Positions 55,566 to 64,000 of a stretch of 64,000 nt of DNA are shown in pieces. A model generated the notes under the pieces. The model saw only the letters and a list, made by a program, of their open reading frames with translations. It was not told where the DNA came from and ran no database searches. This stretch comes from Clostridium sp. BJN0013 (lineage in GTDB: Bacteria > Bacillota > Clostridia > Clostridiales > Clostridiaceae): contig NZ_CP162495.1 in assembly GCF_040939125.1 (NCBI RefSeq), positions 3,472,001 through 3,536,000 on the forward strand, written 5' to 3'. A program made the translations under genes and the position numbers. Position 1 is the first letter of the stretch; every line of letters starts with the position of its first letter.

Positions 55566-55764
55566 TTATCCGAACGCTGAAATTAGCTAATACTCCCATC
55601 TCTTTCAAATGGAGATAAAGCACTGCTACGCGCCTGGATAAGTTCTTCCCCTAAGGGATAATGTATTCTAAGTGCAAAGACACTAAGAATACTGTTAATA
55701 AGGTTTAGACGGAGAAAAGCATTTCTTATAATCAAACTCCATCTAAACCTTAGAATCACTTAAT
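55566..55764 (-). repeat. Dispersed structured repeat, full-length copy
   Basis: Read on the minus strand from TTAAGTGATTCTAAGGTTTA to CAGCGTTCGGATAA. All three hairpins are intact; the first uses AAGGTTTAGA / TCTAAACCTT, a paired change relative to copy 2. It lies about 40 bp past the glucan-synthase gene stop. Confidence 0.9.
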
Positions 55765-55805
55765 TTAAAATTATAACCTCCCAAATAAATTTAGGAGGTA
55801 TAATT

Positions 55806-58800
55806 CTATATATTTACTTTTACTTCATGTTCTCCTCCATTTAGAAAGGGGACAACTTTATTGTGAATCATATTTCCATCAAGCCATATTCCTTTTTTGG
55901 AATCTCTCTCTACTTTTATATTATATATACATTCTCCTCTGGTATATTTTATAGTATATCCCTTCCAGCTAGTTGGTATACAAGGGGAAATTGTAAATCC
56001 ATAATTTTCATTAAGCTTCAATCCCAGAATTGTCTCTATGCCAGTTCTATACATCCATCCCGCAGCACCTGTATACCAGCTCCAGCCCCCCCTTCCCATC
56101 TGGGAGTCTATTGCATATACATCTGCTGACATTACATAAGGTTCTACCTTATAAATCTCACAATTCAAATAGGTTTTAGTATGATTTATAGGATTTATCA
56201 TGGAAAAAGCTTTATAAGCTCTATCATTGTGACATATCTTAGCAAGTGCCAAGACAGACCATATAGCGGCATGGGTATATTGACCTCCATTTTCTCTAAC
56301 TCCAGGTATATATCCTTTAATGTATCCAGGTTCCAGGGAAGATTTATCAAAAGCTGGAGTAAGCAATAACATAACTCCTTTATCTTCTCTTATAAGATTT
56401 CTTTCCAGAGCATCTACAGCCTCTCTGGCCCTTGATTCCTTTGCAGCTCCTGATATAACTGCCCATGATTGTGAAATTGCATCAATCTGACATTCATCAT
56501 TTTCAACAGAACCAAGTGGAGTCCCATTATCAAAATATGCCCTTCTATACCAGCTTCCATCCCATGCATTTCTTTCTATATTCTCTCTTATAAATTCTTT
56601 TAACTTAAAATACTCATCTGAATGTTTATCGTCTTTCTTAAATTTACATATGGATTGAAATCTATCCAATATACTATATAAGAACCACCCTAGCCATACA
56701 CTTTCACCCTGACCTTTATTTCCCACGGTACTCATACCGTCATTCCAATCTCCTGATCCCATGAGAGGTATATTGTGAGGGCCAAATCTTAGAGATCTTT
56801 CAATAGCCTTTATACAGTGTTCATAAATTGTTCCTTTCTTATCAGAAACATTGGCTATCTTATATCTTTCATCCTCTCCCTCTTTCAACTGTTCATCTTC
56901 AAGATATAGAACTTCTTCATCCAATATACTGTAATCTCCCGTATTTTGTATATAATCTGCTACTACATAAGGCATCCACAACAGATCATCTGAAAACCTA
57001 GTTCTTATTCCACTCTCCACATAAGGATGCCACCAATGCTGCACATCTCCCTCTAAATACTGTCTGGAAGCACTATATACTATATGCTCTCTTGTTATAT
57101 CAGGATTTAAATAACAGATAGCCATTACATCCTGAAGCTGATCTCTAAATCCATAAGCTCCACCAGACTGATAAAATGCAGTTCTTGCAAAGTATCTACA
57201 TGCTACCACTTGATACATAAGCCAGCCATTTAACATAATATTCATAGAAGTATCCGGAGTAGTAACCTGTATAACATTAAATAGTTTTTCCCAATAATCT
57301 TTAACTTTACCTAATTCTTTAACACAGTTTTCTATATTACTGTATTTTTTAATAATTCTGCTTATTTCTTCAAAACTGTCTTCCTGTCCCAAAAGAATTA
57401 AAATCTCATTTTCACTATTCTCATCTAACTCTATTTTTATACTTTCAGCAAAGCAAGGGTCAAACCCGACTCCTATCTTACCAGAAAAATTTTCATATTT
57501 TAAACCTTTTGGAGTTGATACGTCTCCCCCTCTTCCTATAAACTCTTCTCTACTTGAAGTATAGGACAAGTCCCTTCCTCCTAAAATCTTCATATAACAT
57601 ATGCCTTTGTTGAAGCATTCACTATAAGGATTTATAGCATATATATATTCTTCTTTACTGTTGAATCCTGTGTATATATACTGAGCTGTTTGTTCATGGC
57701 AAACTCCCAGTACTAACTTTGCATAATAAGTCAATGAAAGTTTTCTCTTACCTGCTCCAATATTTTTTAGTTTCACCCGACAGATTTTCACACTTTCCTC
57801 CATATCTGCAAATACAGTCATTTCCCCCAATATTTCATTAGCCTCATGCTTGAATGTAGAAAATCCAAAACCATGCTCTATTATATATTCTCCCGAATCT
57901 CTCACTGGTTTAGGAGATACACTCCATATCTGTTCTGTAATATCATCTTTTATATATAGCGCTTCAGCTTCTCCATCCACAATTGGATCATTTGACCATG
58001 TGGTAAGTTTATTTTCTCTGCTGTTTTTATTCCATGTATAAGACACTCCATTTTCAGAAATATGGAATCCAAATTTTTTATTTGAGATTACATTTATCCA
58101 GGGAGCAGGGGTATTACTATAATTTTTCAGTATTATAAAATATGATTTTCCATCTTTAGAAAATCCCCCTATATCATTAAAGTACTGAAGTTCCGAAATT
58201 TTAAAACTATAATTTGAAGTATTCTTCTTATACCTCTTATTTGTATTTCCATAAAGCCCTACTTTTTTCTGTTCAGTATCTTTAATATGCTTTATTAGTT
58301 CTCCCCTTTCAGCATCTATTACAACTCTGGATACAGCCATAAAAAATTCTATATCCTTCTTATTCATAGTACTGTTGTTATATATAAATATTCCTCCATG
58401 TATATTCTTTTTACTTGCTCTTCTTGAATTTACTGTATCCCTTATCTTATCCTGAAGTAATTGTACATAGGAGGTACCCTGCAGGTTCAACAAAACCAGA
58501 TCTACTGACAATCCTTTTAAACTCCAATATTCATGTGCACTTATAAGCTGCCTTACCAATTCCATATGTTTTTCATCTCTTATAATAAGAAGAACTATAG
58601 GTAGATCTCCTGAAATTCCATAAGGCCACAGTGCTGACTGGCCTTGTTCTATTTTAGTAATATATTCATATTTATCTTGAAACAAATTATTTATAAATAG
58701 AATCTTTGAAGCTATTTTTTGATACATATTTGCCTGATTTGATTTTATGCCCAAATATTTCATCTCCAATTGAGCTTCTGTCCAGGAAAGCTGGAATATT

Positions 58801-61800
58801 CTATCCACGTTGGACATATTCCTATACTTATTGGCAAGTTCAATTGCTTTTTCTCTGGAATTTGCAGTTATAGTGCTATAAGCCACTTTACAAGTCTTCC
58901 CAGGCTCTATAAGTACTCTAACTCTCATACTTATTATAGGATCAATTACTGCACCTACAGATTTAGTTAACTGTGCATCGGCATCCATAGCTCTGGGATT
59001 TGTAAGATTTCTATTCCTGCCTATAAAGTTAACTCTGCTGGTCTCATATTGAACAGAGCCTATCTGCTTTCCTTCTACTGCTATGGTTTGCATAAGCCAC
59101 AATCTCTCCTCCTTCGATTTAGGCCTTCTGCTTGCAATAATGCACATTGGTTCTTGAACAAATTCAGTTTCTATAAACAGATTACCAAAAGCAGGATGAA
59201 CTAAATCTGCATTATAGGGTGCAAGAGTTACTTCTAAATAGCTGGTAATTTCAACTTCTCTTTTATGACTACTGCTATTTGTAATTGAAATTCTTCTTAC
59301 TTCTCCTTCATCCTCTTGAGATACGGTAACTTCAGTATAGGTTCTTAAATTGCCATCCTTTCTTTTAAATTCACACTTATCAGGAAGAAATACAACTTCA
59401 TAATCTTCTCCCTCATATTTACAAGGTTCAAAAGTAGCACTCCAATACTCATTTGAATTTATATTTTTTATATAAAAGAACATTCCTGTATTATCGATGG
59501 TAACATCTTCGCGCCATCTATATACCATAATATCTTTTCTTTTACTATATCCGCTGCCGCTATTTGTCATCATTAAATAATAATTTCCATTTGAAATTAT
59601 ATTTGTCTCCGGAGCTTTAGTAACTGCAGTAGTATATTTTCTCCCCACCATATTTTCCTCTTTAAATAAAGGTTTGGCTTCTTTGCTATGCTCTTCTCTA
59701 TTATAAATAATAGTTTTGGTAACTTTTTCTTGCAGAAGAAGTTCCACAGATTTCACCCTTGGAATTTTATGAAACCTTTCTTGTAAAATATTTTTCATAA
59801 GTACATTATCCAGAGACATAAAACTCATTCCCTGATGGTGTATCATAAAACAATTTACTATAGCACTTTTCCTACCTTTAGACAACCTTTCGGAAGTATA
59901 GTCTATAGCATCATAAAATCCATATATTCCTTCAGCTTTAAGTTCTATAAGTCTTTTTATATTATCCAGTGCATTTTTAAAATCAACCTGAAGTGCCATT
60001 ACAGAAGCATAAGGAGAAACCACCAACTCATTAGTAAGGCCTCTTTTTAATCCTATGCCCGGAACTCCAAAAGCCTTATATTGATATATGGAATTTATAT
60101 CAAAATCATAATATGCGGATTCTGATATACCCCAGGGTACATGTTTTTTATCTCCATAGTTTTTTTGTACCTCAACTATATATTCATAAGTTTCACTAAA
60201 CAAAGTATCGGGAAATTTTTTCATAATTATAAGAGGCATCAAATATTCAAACATAGTTCCCGACCAAGAAACTAATCCTTTACCTCCGCCTACAGAAGTC
60301 ATGGCCCTTCCCAGGTTAAACCAGTGGGCCTGCTCCACTTCACCTTTAGCTATAGCTACAAAACTGGCTTGCCTTGCTTCTGATGCAAGCAGATCATAAT
60401 AATTTTTACCCTGAGTATCTTTTTCCACATCATATCCTATGGCAAAAAGCTGTCTCTTTTTATTATATAGCATACTGAAATTATGTTCTTTTCCCATATT
60501 GGATAAAGTATTTTTTATAGTTCTTATTTCAAATATAATCTTTTCTATATTTGACTTAGTCTGTAACAAACTCTCTTTCAAAGCATTTACATTATTATTT
60601 CCCTTTTGATGATCAAATTCATTAATTAATTTATCGACAGCTGCTGGAACTTTTTCTAAAGGTACTTTAACTGCTAAATCATTAAACCTATGTTTAAAAT
60701 CCTCAAATTGTAAATTTTCATCTATGAATCCAATGCAGGGGAAAATATTATTTAATTCTTCTAAAAACTTTATAGCCATATTGTAGACTTTCATATTCCA
60801 ATACAACTTTACAGATTTTTTATCGAATTCCATAGATTTTTTTATTAATTCATACAAAAATGACCTCAATAGGAATACATCGATTTTACCTTCTCCTCCA
60901 AATTTATTCAAATCATCACTAGAAAGCTTCTCTATAAAACTTTTGTATACCTGTTTAACTTTAAATTCTTTATAAATTTCATCTTCTGCTAATTTCAAAG
61001 TATCCTTTAAACCTAGAGGTAAATTTTTATTTATCAGTGGATATCCCATATATTCATCTAAACTTTCTTCTACAAGCCATATATATCCTACTAGATTGCC
61101 ACTATCTACTGTAGATACATACCTAGGATAAAGAGGAGTTTTATTCTTTATATTATACCAATTATAAAAATGACCCTTATACTTTTCTAAGGATTCCATA
61201 TTTAAAAGTATATTATGGAGTCTGTACTGCAGTTCTGATATGCCTATATATCCCAGGTCATAAGCCACTATATTTGAAGTAATACCCATAGCCATGTTAG
61301 TTGGAGAAGTCCTATAGGCTATTCCTTTATAGGGTTTTTCCTGATAATTATCCGGTGAAAGCCAATTGGTTTCTGAGGTTATAAAGTCTTCAAAATATGC
61401 CCAGGTTTTTCTGCTGAGTTTTCTTAATAAATCCCTATCTTGACTGCTTATTTGTTCATCTTTGTTATTATTTCTATCTGCACTTATATTAAACGCTATC
61501 CATGGTGAAAAGAACCAAACTAAGCAAAATGGCAATATTAAAAATGCTGTCTCTAAAGAATTCATGAATCCCAGAAAACCCACCATAACTGCAATAGCAC
61601 TACCTATCCACATTGATTTCAAATAATGGCCAAATTCTTTTTTTGAAGTTGCTTCCACATCTGCGGCAGTTTGCCATTGAAGCAAATTTTTCTTGCTTAT
61701 AAAAACCCTATAGAGTGTCCTTATTATAGCATCTAACATTAAATATGCCTGATAAGGCAAAAAACTCAATATAAGGAAAAACTGTTCTATAGCAACTTTA

Positions 61801-64000
61801 AAATTGCTTACTTTTCCTGAAAGACTTATACCTTTTACAGGAGAAACAACACTCTCTGATACGTCAAAAAATATAGGACAGAGTAGTGAAATAAGGGCTA
61901 TTAAAAGCAAATTATCTGAATTAGAAAATAGAGTTAAAGTTGCTATAATAAGTATTATAACTGCTGGACTTACAGCACTTCTCCTCAAGTTATCTACTAT
62001 TTTCCATTTAGATAGTTTATTTAAAGAACTTTTCTTGAACAGCCATGGTAGAAGCTGCCAATCTCCTCTAACCCATCTATGAAGCCTCTTACAACTGGAA
62101 TCATAATAAGCAGGATATCCATCTATAAGTTCTATATCTGTTACCAGCCCTGCCCTTACATAAGATCCTTCCAGCAAATCATGACTCAACACAGTATTTT
62201 CAGGTATTTCATTTCCTAAAATATTATTGAATATATCCACATCATAAATACCTTTTCCTGTGAATATACCTTCATCAAATAAATCTTCATATACATCGGA
62301 AATAGCACAGGTATATATATCTATACCTGTTTCGCCGGAAAAAATATTAGAATAAACTGTTTTATTTGCACTTAATACACTTACACTTACCCTAGGCTGC
62401 ATTAATCCATGCCCTCTTAATACCTTTTTACTGTCTTTATCAACATAAGGAACATTTAATGGATGGGCCATAGCTCCTATAAGCAATTTAGCCGTATCCT
62501 TTGGAAGTTTGGTGTCTGCATCTAATGTTATTATATATTTTGCACTGCATAAACTGGTTATATCTCCACTGATAACATTATAGCTGGTATTGTCGTTCCC
62601 CCTTATAAGGGAATTAAATTCCATAAGCTTTCCCCGTTTTCTTTCCCAGCCGATCCATTTTTCTTCTTTTTCATTATATTTTCTATATCTACTCAAAAAA
62701 TAAAATTTATCTTTTTCGCCATTGCCATATTTTTTATTGAGATTTTTCATTTCCTTTAAGGCAGTTTCTACTATTAATTTATCTCCGCTTTCCTCTTCAT
62801 AGAAGCTATCTTTAAAATCCCCCAATAATGCAAAGTACAAATTCTGTTCCTCATTAGCTAAATAATATACCTCCATATCATTTATAAGGCTTTTTAACCT
62901 ATCTACATCGTTTATAAGAGCTGGAATTACAACTATAGTACTAAATTCCTGCGGTATACCCTGTTTAAATTCCATTTTAGGTATAAACCTGGGTTCTACA
63001 AGTTTATTTATACTCCAATTAAATAAGGATATAAATATTTCACTACTTGGTATTAAAAATACTATAAATGCAACTAAGTATTTCCATAAGGACAGATTCT
63101 GAGTATAGAAGTTCATCCCATTTATCAATAAATCCAAAAAAATGGTACCAAATATTATAGTCCCTATGTAGAGATCTACTGTTATATTATTTCCAATTTC
63201 AGAATTAACTTTTTGGTACTCTTCTCCACTGGATTTTATCTTTTTCTTAAGGCAGGATATACCTTTGTCAATGAGATAATATCCTACATGCTTTTCATAT
63301 ACCTCTCCCGATGCTTCCTTTGCACATTCTATAGCCTTCCTTGCTATGAAGGATTCAGGTACATTTATCTTCTTAGATAATTTCTCTACTTTATGTCTGT
63401 AGTAATCTCTGGAATTAAAGTCCATAAGTTCATACATCCCTGAAGGATCTTTCCTTAACACCTGTTCTACATAACTTAAGCGTTCAAAATTTTCCTTCCA
63501 GTTCAACGCACCTACTTCCCTTATTCCATTAATGGAATTTTCCATGGATACTTGATATATAGCCTGCTTTTGATGGTTGATATTTACCACTCTTGTAGCA
63601 TTGCTATCTTCTTTGTCTAATTCTTCATCTATCCAATCATATATTTCAGCACTATCTATAAAATTATCTCTTAATATTTTTATAAATCTTTCTGTAAAGG
63701 GTGAAGTAAATTTTATTCTCTTTTTTCTGAACCGTTCAATTTCAAAATCTACATTACTGCCAGAATTTATAATACCTTCTGCTACAGATTCTGCTCTTTT
63801 TCTTTCCTTTTGCATAAACACTATATTTTCTGTTATATTACTTATATTCTGAATCAAGGCTATTCTAAGCATTATAGGCAATGCCCAGAGTTCACAGCTT
63901 TTTAATACTGTATTTTCCTCATAGGCATTTATAAAAGTCTCTATAGTCTCTTCACTTACTGTGCCATAACTGCACTGTAACATTTCCTTTGCTATGTAAT
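55806..64000 (-). CDS. Cyclic beta-1,2-glucan synthase-like protein (GT84 + GH94), 5' end outside window
   Basis: At least 2730 residues; the frame stays open to the window edge, so the true start is beyond 64000. Order: N-terminal domain; two TM (around 265-320); GT84 domain with YIITLDADTKLPKDTAKLLI, HDLLEGSYVRAGLVTDIELI and RLHRWVRGDWQLLPW; more TM (about 670-830); a glucoamylase-like domain (TWAYFEDFITSETNWLSPDN, MGITSNIVAYDLGYIG); two GH94 beta-sandwich units; and a GH94 phosphorylase catalytic domain (LMGSGDWNDGMSTVGNKGQG). NdvB/Cgs proteins polymerise, trim and cyclise beta-1,2-glucan at the membrane. A dispersed repeat follows the gene. Confidence 0.9.
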   Translation of the reverse strand, partial: YIAKEMLQCSYGTVSEETIETFINAYEENTVLKSCELWALPIMLRIALIQNISNITENIVFMQKERKRAESVAEGIINSGSNVDFEIERFRKKRIKFTSPFTERFIKILRDNFIDSAEIYDWIDEELDKEDSNATRVVNINHQKQAIYQVSMENSINGIREVGALNWKENFERLSYVEQVLRKDPSGMYELMDFNSRDYYRHKVEKLSKKINVPESFIARKAIECAKEASGEVYEKHVGYYLIDKGISCLKKKIKSSGEEYQKVNSEIGNNITVDLYIGTIIFGTIFLDLLINGMNFYTQNLSLWKYLVAFIVFLIPSSEIFISLFNWSINKLVEPRFIPKMEFKQGIPQEFSTIVVIPALINDVDRLKSLINDMEVYYLANEEQNLYFALLGDFKDSFYEEESGDKLIVETALKEMKNLNKKYGNGEKDKFYFLSRYRKYNEKEEKWIGWERKRGKLMEFNSLIRGNDNTSYNVISGDITSLCSAKYIITLDADTKLPKDTAKLLIGAMAHPLNVPYVDKDSKKVLRGHGLMQPRVSVSVLSANKTVYSNIFSGETGIDIYTCAISDVYEDLFDEGIFTGKGIYDVDIFNNILGNEIPENTVLSHDLLEGSYVRAGLVTDIELIDGYPAYYDSSCKRLHRWVRGDWQLLPWLFKKSSLNKLSKWKIVDNLRRSAVSPAVIILIIATLTLFSNSDNLLLIALISLLCPIFFDVSESVVSPVKGISLSGKVSNFKVAIEQFFLILSFLPYQAYLMLDAIIRTLYRVFISKKNLLQWQTAADVEATSKKEFGHYLKSMWIGSAIAVMVGFLGFMNSLETAFLILPFCLVWFFSPWIAFNISADRNNNKDEQISSQDRDLLRKLSRKTWAYFEDFITSETNWLSPDNYQEKPYKGIAYRTSPTNMAMGITSNIVAYDLGYIGISELQYRLHNILLNMESLEKYKGHFYNWYNIKNKTPLYPRYVSTVDSGNLVGYIWLVEESLDEYMGYPLINKNLPLGLKDTLKLAEDEIYKEFKVKQVYKSFIEKLSSDDLNKFGGEGKIDVFLLRSFLYELIKKSMEFDKKSVKLYWNMKVYNMAIKFLEELNNIFPCIGFIDENLQFEDFKHRFNDLAVKVPLEKVPAAVDKLINEFDHQKGNNNVNALKESLLQTKSNIEKIIFEIRTIKNTLSNMGKEHNFSMLYNKKRQLFAIGYDVEKDTQGKNYYDLLASEARQASFVAIAKGEVEQAHWFNLGRAMTSVGGGKGLVSWSGTMFEYLMPLIIMKKFPDTLFSETYEYIVEVQKNYGDKKHVPWGISESAYYDFDINSIYQYKAFGVPGIGLKRGLTNELVVSPYASVMALQVDFKNALDNIKRLIELKAEGIYGFYDAIDYTSERLSKGRKSAIVNCFMIHHQGMSFMSLDNVLMKNILQERFHKIPRVKSVELLLQEKVTKTIIYNREEHSKEAKPLFKEENMVGRKYTTAVTKAPETNIISNGNYYLMMTNSGSGYSKRKDIMVYRWREDVTIDNTGMFFYIKNINSNEYWSATFEPCKYEGEDYEVVFLPDKCEFKRKDGNLRTYTEVTVSQEDEGEVRRISITNSSSHKREVEITSYLEVTLAPYNADLVHPAFGNLFIETEFVQEPMCIIASRRPKSKEERLWLMQTIAVEGKQIGSVQYETSRVNFIGRNRNLTNPRAMDADAQLTKSVGAVIDPIISMRVRVLIEPGKTCKVAYSTITANSREKAIELANKYRNMSNVDRIFQLSWTEAQLEMKYLGIKSNQANMYQKIASKILFINNLFQDKYEYITKIEQGQSALWPYGISGDLPIVLLIIRDEKHMELVRQLISAHEYWSLKGLSVDLVLLNLQGTSYVQLLQDKIRDTVNSRRASKKNIHGGIFIYNNSTMNKKDIEFFMAVSRVVIDAERGELIKHIKDTEQKKVGLYGNTNKRYKKNTSNYSFKISELQYFNDIGGFSKDGKSYFIILKNYSNTPAPWINVISNKKFGFHISENGVSYTWNKNSRENKLTTWSNDPIVDGEAEALYIKDDITEQIWSVSPKPVRDSGEYIIEHGFGFSTFKHEANEILGEMTVFADMEESVKICRVKLKNIGAGKRKLSLTYYAKLVLGVCHEQTAQYIYTGFNSKEEYIYAINPYSECFNKGICYMKILGGRDLSYTSSREEFIGRGGDVSTPKGLKYENFSGKIGVGFDPCFAESIKIELDENSENEILILLGQEDSFEEISRIIKKYSNIENCVKELGKVKDYWEKLFNVIQVTTPDTSMNIMLNGWLMYQVVACRYFARTAFYQSGGAYGFRDQLQDVMAICYLNPDITREHIVYSASRQYLEGDVQHWWHPYVESGIRTRFSDDLLWMPYVVADYIQNTGDYSILDEEVLYLEDEQLKEGEDERYKIANVSDKKGTIYEHCIKAIERSLRFGPHNIPLMGSGDWNDGMSTVGNKGQGESVWLGWFLYSILDRFQSICKFKKDDKHSDEYFKLKEFIRENIERNAWDGSWYRRAYFDNGTPLGSVENDECQIDAISQSWAVISGAAKESRAREAVDALERNLIREDKGVMLLLTPAFDKSSLEPGYIKGYIPGVRENGGQYTHAAIWSVLALAKICHNDRAYKAFSMINPINHTKTYLNCEIYKVEPYVMSADVYAIDSQMGRGGWSWYTGAAGWMYRTGIETILGLKLNENYGFTISPCIPTSWKGYTIKYTRGECIYNIKVERDSKKGIWLDGNMIHNKVVPFLNGGEHEVKVNI

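Overview
The window is a low-GC, AT-rich chromosome segment whose gene content points to an anaerobic, spore-forming Clostridium sensu stricto. Indicators are the PrkA-YhbH-SpoVR cassette, a HutP homologue, C_GCAxxG_C_C and NifX-like proteins next to ferredoxin-containing MinD ATPases, an acyl-CoA dehydrogenase/EtfA fusion, a PyrR-type leader before carAB and strong AGGAGG ribosome binding sites. The species cannot be fixed from the sequence alone. No rRNA, tRNA or CRISPR array was seen.

Layout. 1-3.5 kb (minus strand): start of alanine dehydrogenase behind an Lrp/AsnC regulator, then hemA-hemL, the C5 entry to tetrapyrrole synthesis. 3.9-7.5 kb (minus): a three-component envelope glycosylation set (GT2, GtrA flippase, GT39), with a divergent OmpR-type two-component system at 7.8-9.7 kb. 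9.9-15.8 kb (minus): carA-carB-M20 peptidase behind a promoter and PyrR-type attenuator. 16.3-21.9 kb (plus): an amino-acid permease, then a MarR-controlled efflux operon with two HlyD-type adaptors and a DHA2 transporter. 22.4-26.8 kb (plus): prkA-yhbH-spoVR. 26.9-30.5 kb (minus): a HAD phosphatase and the pantoate branch panG-like/panB/panC.

30.7-36.0 kb is an accessory island of about 5.2 kb with 11-bp inverted terminal repeats and a TTATA target duplication. It has split one copy of a dispersed repeat in two. It holds a doubly frameshifted IS4-type transposase, an IS982-type remnant and an intact cargo pair: a PadR regulator and a membrane-anchored alpha-toroid-like protein. 36.0-44.1 kb (minus) is mainly a tightly packed Fe-S/metal operon (Mrp, two NifX-like proteins, two ferredoxin-MinD ATPases, a C_GCAxxG protein, a Fur regulator, a DUF134 regulator and a NifU-like scaffold), followed by the fused acyl-CoA dehydrogenase. 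44.2-48.5 kb (plus): methyltransferase and hutP. A consensus promoter follows, then a UAG-rich leader ending in a strong terminator, then an ABC importer; together these look like a HutP-type antitermination unit. 48.7-55.4 kb: a small protein coupled to a CBS-GGDEF protein, an HD protein, a radical SAM/SPASM enzyme, a Ser/Thr kinase overlapping an Arg/Tyr-rich small protein, and trpS. 55.8-64.0 kb (minus): a giant cyclic beta-glucan synthase-like protein (GT84 + GH94) whose 5' end lies outside the window.

The most unusual feature is a dispersed structured repeat, full length about 200 bp. About ten full, partial or decayed copies are visible, nearly all just 3' of genes and in gene orientation. 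Three copies supply the last codons and stop codon of the preceding gene (Ser-Ser-[Asp/Asn/Glu]-Ser-stop). The arms of its hairpins co-vary between copies, which suggests selection on RNA or DNA structure.
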